Under the pieces are notes generated by a model. It was not told the origin of the DNA. It saw nothing but the letters and a program-made list of their open reading frames with translations, and made no database searches. Shown here piece after piece: positions 60,803 to 64,000 of a stretch of 64,000 nucleotides of DNA. Numbering within the stretch: position 1 is the stretch's first letter; each line of letters opens with the position of its first letter. The DNA comes from Sphingomonadales bacterium (lineage in GTDB: Bacteria > Pseudomonadota > Alphaproteobacteria > Sphingomonadales > Sphingomonadaceae). The position numbers and the translations under genes are program-made. The stretch covers positions 1 through 64,000 of the forward strand of contig JANXVZ010000019.1 of NCBI GenBank assembly GCA_025351405.1, given 5' to 3'.

Positions 60803-61293
60803 CTCTTCCTGCGCCTTTGCCCTCTCCCCTTGAGGGAGAGGGCAACTCGGCGCCCTTGCGCCGAGCGGGGAGAGGGGTTTCCTCCTGCGCACACTTGACG
60901 CTCGACCGCGCCAAACAACTTCGCGTCGACATGACGGACGCTGAAACCAAGCTGTGGCGCATCCTGCGTGCAAAACGGCTCAACGCCTTCAAGCTCAGGC
61001 GCCAGCAGCCGATCGGCCCATTCATTGCCGATTTTGTTTGCCACTCGGTTTGCCTGATCGTTGAGGCAGATGGCTCGCAGCACGCCGACAGCGAAGGCGA
61101 CGCCCGCAGGACAGACTGGCTGCAAGAATGCGACTATCGAGTGTTGCGCTTCTGGAATGCCGACATTCTGCTGCATCCCGATGATGTCGCGCAGGCCATC
61201 CATGCCGCTCTAACCGACCCCTCTCCCCGCTCGCGCAAGACCGCGAGTCGCCCTCTCCCTCAAGGGGAGAGGGAAGAAAGTAGCGCTCCATGA
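60799..61293 (+). CDS. DUF559 (Vsr-like PD-(D/E)XK fold) protein between pdhC and lpdA
   Basis: Core (about 61-144 if started at GTG 60799) reads KQLRVDMTDAETKLWRILRA, FKLRRQQPIGPFIADFV, LIVEADGSQHADSEGDARRT and YRVLRFWNADILLHPDDV. The Asp in IADF and Glu/Asp/His in VEADGSQH are the presumed nuclease residues. GTG 60799 overlaps the pdhC stop, and the frame runs through both flanking repeats; a TTG at 60895 or ATG 60931 would start after the left repeat and may be the true start. The stop overlaps the lpdA ATG. Function unknown. Confidence 0.72.
   Translation: MTLPAPLPSPLEGEGNSAPLRRAGRGVSSCAHLTLDRAKQLRVDMTDAETKLWRILRAKRLNAFKLRRQQPIGPFIADFVCHSVCLIVEADGSQHADSEGDARRTDWLQECDYRVLRFWNADILLHPDDVAQAIHAALTDPSPRSRKTASRPLPQGEREESSAP
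60820..60877. repeat. left double-hairpin repeat flanking the DUF559 gene
   Basis: Two palindromes in a row: CCCTCTCCC/GGGAGAGGG (9 bp, loop CTTGA) then CTCGGCGC/GCGCCGAG (8 bp, loop CCTT), ending GGGGAGAGGGG. It is the inverted partner of 61218-61273. Confidence 0.9.
61218..61273. repeat. right double-hairpin repeat flanking the DUF559 gene
   Basis: Reverse complement of the left repeat at about 50 of 57 positions. The outer hairpin is kept exactly; the inner stem is CTCGCG/CGCGAG here instead of CTCGGCGC/GCGCCGAG, so both sides of the stem changed together and pairing was preserved. It ends 16 bases before the lpdA ATG. Confidence 0.9.
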
Positions 61294-62687
61294 CCGCTGA
61301 ATCCTTCGATCTCGTCATCCTCGGCTCCGGCCCCGGCGGTTATGTCGCCGCCATCCGCGCCGCGCAGCTTGGCCAGAAGGTCGCGATTGTCGAGCGCGAG
61401 CGCCTCGGCGGAATCTGCCTCAACTGGGGCTGCATCCCGACGAAAGCCCTGCTGCGCACCAGCGAGATCTACCATTACATGCAGCACGCCGCCGATTATG
61501 GCCTCAGCGCCACCGGCATCGGCTTCGATCTCGCCAAGGTGACCGAACGCAGCCGCAAGGTCGCGGGGCAGCTCAATTCCGGCGTCAAGTCGTTGATGAA
61601 GAAGAACAAGATCACCGTGGTCGAAGGATCCGGCACGCTCACCGGGGCCACGCAGGTCACCGTCACCACCGGCGACCAGACGCGGGTTCTCGACGCCAAA
61701 AACCTCATCATCGCCACCGGCGCCCGGGCCCGCGACCTGCCCGGCGTGCCCGCAGATGGCCAGCGCATCTGGACCTATCGCCACGCCATGGTCCCGCCCG
61801 AAATGCCGACAAAGCTGCTGGTCATCGGATCAGGGGCAATCGGTATCGAATTTGCCAGTTTCTACAACGACATGGGTGCCGAAGTTACCGTTGTCGAAAT
61901 GCTCGACCGGGTTTTGCCGGTGGAGGACGAGGAGGTTTCCGCCTTCATGGCCAAGACGTTGGCCAAGCAAGGCATGCGCATCCTCACCGGCGCCAAGGTG
62001 TCCGACGTCAAGCCGGGTGCCGATGCGGTCAGCGCGGTGATCACCACCGCCGATGGCAAGGCGACGACCGAAAGCTTCAGCCATGTCATCGTCGCCATCG
62101 GCATCGTCCCCAATACCGAGAACATCGGGCTGGAGGCGCTCGGCATCACCACCGATCGGGGCCACATCGTCACCGATGGCTTTGGCCGCACCGGCATCGA
62201 CGGCGTATGGGCGATCGGCGATGTCACCGGCGCGCCATGGCTGGCGCACAAGGCCAGCCACGAAGGCATCATCGCCGTCGAGACGATGGCGGGCCTCCAC
62301 ACCCACCCGATCGACAAGGGCAACATACCCGGCTGCACCTATTCGCGCCCGCAGGTGGCGAGCGTCGGCATGACCGAGGTGAAAGCCAGGGCGGCCGGGC
62401 ACGAAGTAAAGGTCGGCAAGTTCCCGTTCATCGGCAACGGCAAGGCGATCGCGCTGGGCGAGGCGGAGGGCTTTGTGAAGACGGTGTTCGATGCCGCCAC
62501 CGGCGAGCTGCTCGGCGCGCACATGGTGGGTGCCGAAGTTACCGAGCTGATCCAGGGTTATGTCATCGCCCGGCAACTGGAAACCACCGAGCAGGACCTG
62601 ATCCACACCGTTTTCGCGCATCCGACGCTGAGCGAGATGATGCACGAAAGCGTGCTGGGCGCCTATGGACGGGCGATCCACTTCTAG
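61290..62687 (+). CDS. lpdA: dihydrolipoyl dehydrogenase
   Basis: E3 flavoprotein reoxidising the lipoyl arm with NAD+. 465 residues with the FAD motif DLVILGSGPGGYVAAI, redox disulfide GGICLNWGCIPTKALL, NAD motif LLVIGSGAIGIEFAS, DVTGAPWLAHKASHEG, and active-site His-x-x-x-x-Glu in FAHPTLSEMMHESV. ATG 61290 overlaps the DUF559 stop by four bases. The ribosome site GGGAAGAAAG follows the right repeat directly. Confidence 0.97.
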   Translation: MTAESFDLVILGSGPGGYVAAIRAAQLGQKVAIVERERLGGICLNWGCIPTKALLRTSEIYHYMQHAADYGLSATGIGFDLAKVTERSRKVAGQLNSGVKSLMKKNKITVVEGSGTLTGATQVTVTTGDQTRVLDAKNLIIATGARARDLPGVPADGQRIWTYRHAMVPPEMPTKLLVIGSGAIGIEFASFYNDMGAEVTVVEMLDRVLPVEDEEVSAFMAKTLAKQGMRILTGAKVSDVKPGADAVSAVITTADGKATTESFSHVIVAIGIVPNTENIGLEALGITTDRGHIVTDGFGRTGIDGVWAIGDVTGAPWLAHKASHEGIIAVETMAGLHTHPIDKGNIPGCTYSRPQVASVGMTEVKARAAGHEVKVGKFPFIGNGKAIALGEAEGFVKTVFDAATGELLGAHMVGAEVTELIQGYVIARQLETTEQDLIHTVFAHPTLSEMMHESVLGAYGRAIHF

Positions 62688-62827
62688 CATCGTCGCGGCG
62701 AAAGGTTCTGGAGGCCGACAATGCGGACCCGGCCGATTGCGGTGGACACCGGCGGTGCCGCCGCAAGGTCGGCGGCGGCGATGCGGCGGCTGTCCTACGA
62801 CACACGAAAACGGTACGGGAGCGACGT

Positions 62828-62922
62828 TCTTTCTCATCGCAAACCGGCCGATTGACCGAAAGGTTTGAAAGGTCAAAACATCTGGAAGGTCAGTGAAATG
62901 CCTTCCGGGGCTGACCTTTCGA
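62828..62922. repeat. dispersed repeat, copy B, between convergent lpdA and carbonic anhydrase
   Basis: Aligns with 20000-20091 in the same orientation: TCTTTCTCAT, AACCGG, three AAGGT(C/T) direct copies, and GGGGCTGACCTTTCG. AAGGTCAG (62886) faces CTGACCTT (62911), giving a stem of eight or more pairs. The opposite strand of both copies reads KVSPGR-F-DL followed by LTF, but I do not regard this as a gene. Bases 62688-62827 contain nothing else I recognise. Confidence 0.75.
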
Positions 62923-62943
62923 TTTGGCAGCACGCCTTAGGCC

Positions 62944-63615
62944 TCAGGCGCCTGCCGACAATAACCCATTCAGGTCAATGACTTCGAACCGGTCTGTAGC
63001 CGGGTCGAGGACACGCAGCGTGCCATCGGCGATGCCGAAGTGGGCACCCCGCAACGTCAGCGTGCCGGCATCGACGCGCGCCGCGACGAACGGAAAGCTG
63101 CGCAGGTTATCGAGGCTCAGCCGGATCGCCGCCAGTTCGAGCACCTCCTGGGCGTCGATATCCGGGTGTGCGGCGGCGGCGGCCACGGCGGCCTCGCGGG
63201 CCGGGCCGATCATGTCCATCCAGTGATCGATAAAGCCGCCTTCACCGTGCTTGGCGCCGCCGAACTTGCCGGTAAGCGAGGCCGTGATGCCACCGCATTG
63301 GGCATGGCCCATGACGATCAGCTCGCTGACTTCGATCTGGGTGACGGCGAATTCGATGGCCGCCGATGCGCCATGGTAACCGCGATCGGTCTCGTATGGC
63401 GGGACCAGATTGGCGACATTGCGGACGACGAAGAGCGCCCCGGGGCCAGTATCGAAAATCCGGGTCGGATCGACGCGGCTGTCCGAACAGGCGATGATCA
63501 TGGTGCGCGGGCTCTGCCCTTCGTTGGCGAGTGCATCGTAGCGCTGGCGCTGTTCAACATAGGGTCCGGCACGGAAGCGACGATAGCCATCTAGAAGCGC
63601 GCTGAATTCGGACAT
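62944..63615 (-). CDS. beta-class carbonic anhydrase
   Basis: Interconverts CO2 and bicarbonate in the cytoplasm, supplying bicarbonate for carboxylations. 223 residues. Zinc ligands are Cys43 in [10 protein letters not shown] (with the Asp45-Arg47 dyad), His104 and Cys107 in [21 protein letters not shown] and [10 protein letters not shown] are the usual flanking motifs. ATG 63615. Divergent from lipA; stands between lpdA and lipA. Confidence 0.95.
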   Translation of the reverse strand: MSEFSALLDGYRRFRAGPYVEQRQRYDALANEGQSPRTMIIACSDSRVDPTRIFDTGPGALFVVRNVANLVPPYETDRGYHGASAAIEFAVTQIEVSELIVMGHAQCGGITASLTGKFGGAKHGEGGFIDHWMDMIGPAREAAVAAAAAHPDIDAQEVLELAAIRLSLDNLRSFPFVAARVDAGTLTLRGAHFGIADGTLRVLDPATDRFEVIDLNGLLSAGA

Positions 63616-63704
63616 GGCGGGTGGTTAGCAGAGACACCATGGTGCGTCATCCCCGACTTTCGCGACAGGTTGGCAGCAGCCCCGCCAATCGCTATCTGGG
63701 GCGC

Positions 63705-64000
63705 ATGAGTGAAACCCCCGCCGTCCTGCTTCGCGCCCGCAAACCTGATTGGTTGCGCGTGCGGGCGCCGACCTCGACGGCGTTTGCCGAAACCCGGGCA
63801 CTGATGCGCCGGCTGAAGCTGAATACGGTCTGCGAGGAAGCCGCCTGCCCGAACATCGGCGAATGCTGGAGCCAGAAGCACGCCACGGTGATGATTCTGG
63901 GTGATACCTGCACCAGGGCCTGCGCCTTTTGCAACGTCAAGACCGGGATGCCGGGGCCGGTCGACCTGCTGGAACCGGCGCATGTCGCCGAAGCGGCGGG
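63705..64000 (+). CDS. lipA: lipoyl synthase, N-terminal part (3' end outside window)
   Basis: Radical-SAM enzyme inserting two sulfurs into octanoyl groups to make the lipoyl arms needed by PdhB and PdhC upstream. The first 98 codons are present, starting ATG 63705. The auxiliary cluster ligands [12 protein letters not shown] and the radical-SAM cysteines in CTRACAFC are visible, with [19 protein letters not shown] before them. It runs off the right edge with the frame open. Confidence 0.95.
   Translation, partial: MSETPAVLLRARKPDWLRVRAPTSTAFAETRALMRRLKLNTVCEEAACPNIGECWSQKHATVMILGDTCTRACAFCNVKTGMPGPVDLLEPAHVAEAA

Overview
The window is a GC-rich stretch of an alphaproteobacterial chromosome, most probably from the order Sphingomonadales. 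The pointers are a CcrM-type GANTC methyltransferase, pyruvate dehydrogenase with a lipoyl domain fused to E1 beta, a three-gene NAD(P) transhydrogenase preceded by the tiny aa3-oxidase subunit IV, a PEP-CTERM protein with the VPEPASWAM motif, and the hisS-prfA-prmC and lptD-surA-pdxA-rsmA gene orders. The assignment rests on remembered family features, not on a search. About 92-95% of the window is coding. I see no tRNA, rRNA, CRISPR array, phage gene or classical insertion sequence.

Layout. 1-5.3 kb: end of nuoF, gyrA, a yhhN-dedA pair and a small lipoprotein with a strong terminator. 5.4-10 kb: two exported TPR proteins around guaB and an RsmB-like rRNA methyltransferase. 9.98-16.3 kb (minus): the outer-membrane biogenesis operon lptD-surA-pdxA-rsmA, ending in a cation transporter gene cut by one stop codon. 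16.4-19.8 kb: an unknown membrane protein, pepA-holC and ndk. 20.2-24.5 kb: purM-purN (minus; PurN carries an extra YjbR-like domain), divergent from a DUF2066 gene and hda. 24.5-31.9 kb: ppk1-ppx behind a perfect PHO box, rnd, aspS and an acetyltransferase. 32-36.3 kb: ppa, a guanidinium-type SMR exporter, an M61 peptidase and hisS. 36.3-38.3 kb: prfA-prmC. 38.3-40.9 kb: two exported hydrolases. 41.1-45.2 kb: glmM-thiD-rnhB, then ccrM behind a cluster of its own target sites. 45.3-51.6 kb: an M13 peptidase, folP, CoxIV and pntAA-pntAB-pntB. 51.6-56.0 kb (minus): fadJ-type enzyme, DUF3089 hydrolase, and exported MsrB and MsrA. 56.2-64 kb: ftsB-like gene, pdhA-pdhB-pdhC-lpdA, a carbonic anhydrase and the start of lipA.

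Most genes are housekeeping: replication and topology (gyrA, hda, holC, rnhB), translation (aspS, hisS, prfA, prmC, rsmA), nucleotide synthesis (guaB, purM, purN, ndk), polyphosphate, envelope assembly, and central carbon metabolism with its lipoyl cofactor.

The unusual material is repeats and inserted pieces. The pdh cluster has been entered at least three times: a palindromic repeat read in frame inside pdhB, an AT-rich membrane-protein gene between pdhB and pdhC, and a DUF559 nuclease-like gene bracketed by about 57-base inverted double-hairpin repeats between pdhC and lpdA. The last looks like a small mobile unit similar in architecture to REP/RAYT elements and is the best candidate for an undescribed system. 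A second, unrelated dispersed repeat occurs twice, each time between convergent genes. Several proteins carry short in-frame tandem expansions, and the last third of hisS has a base composition unlike the rest.
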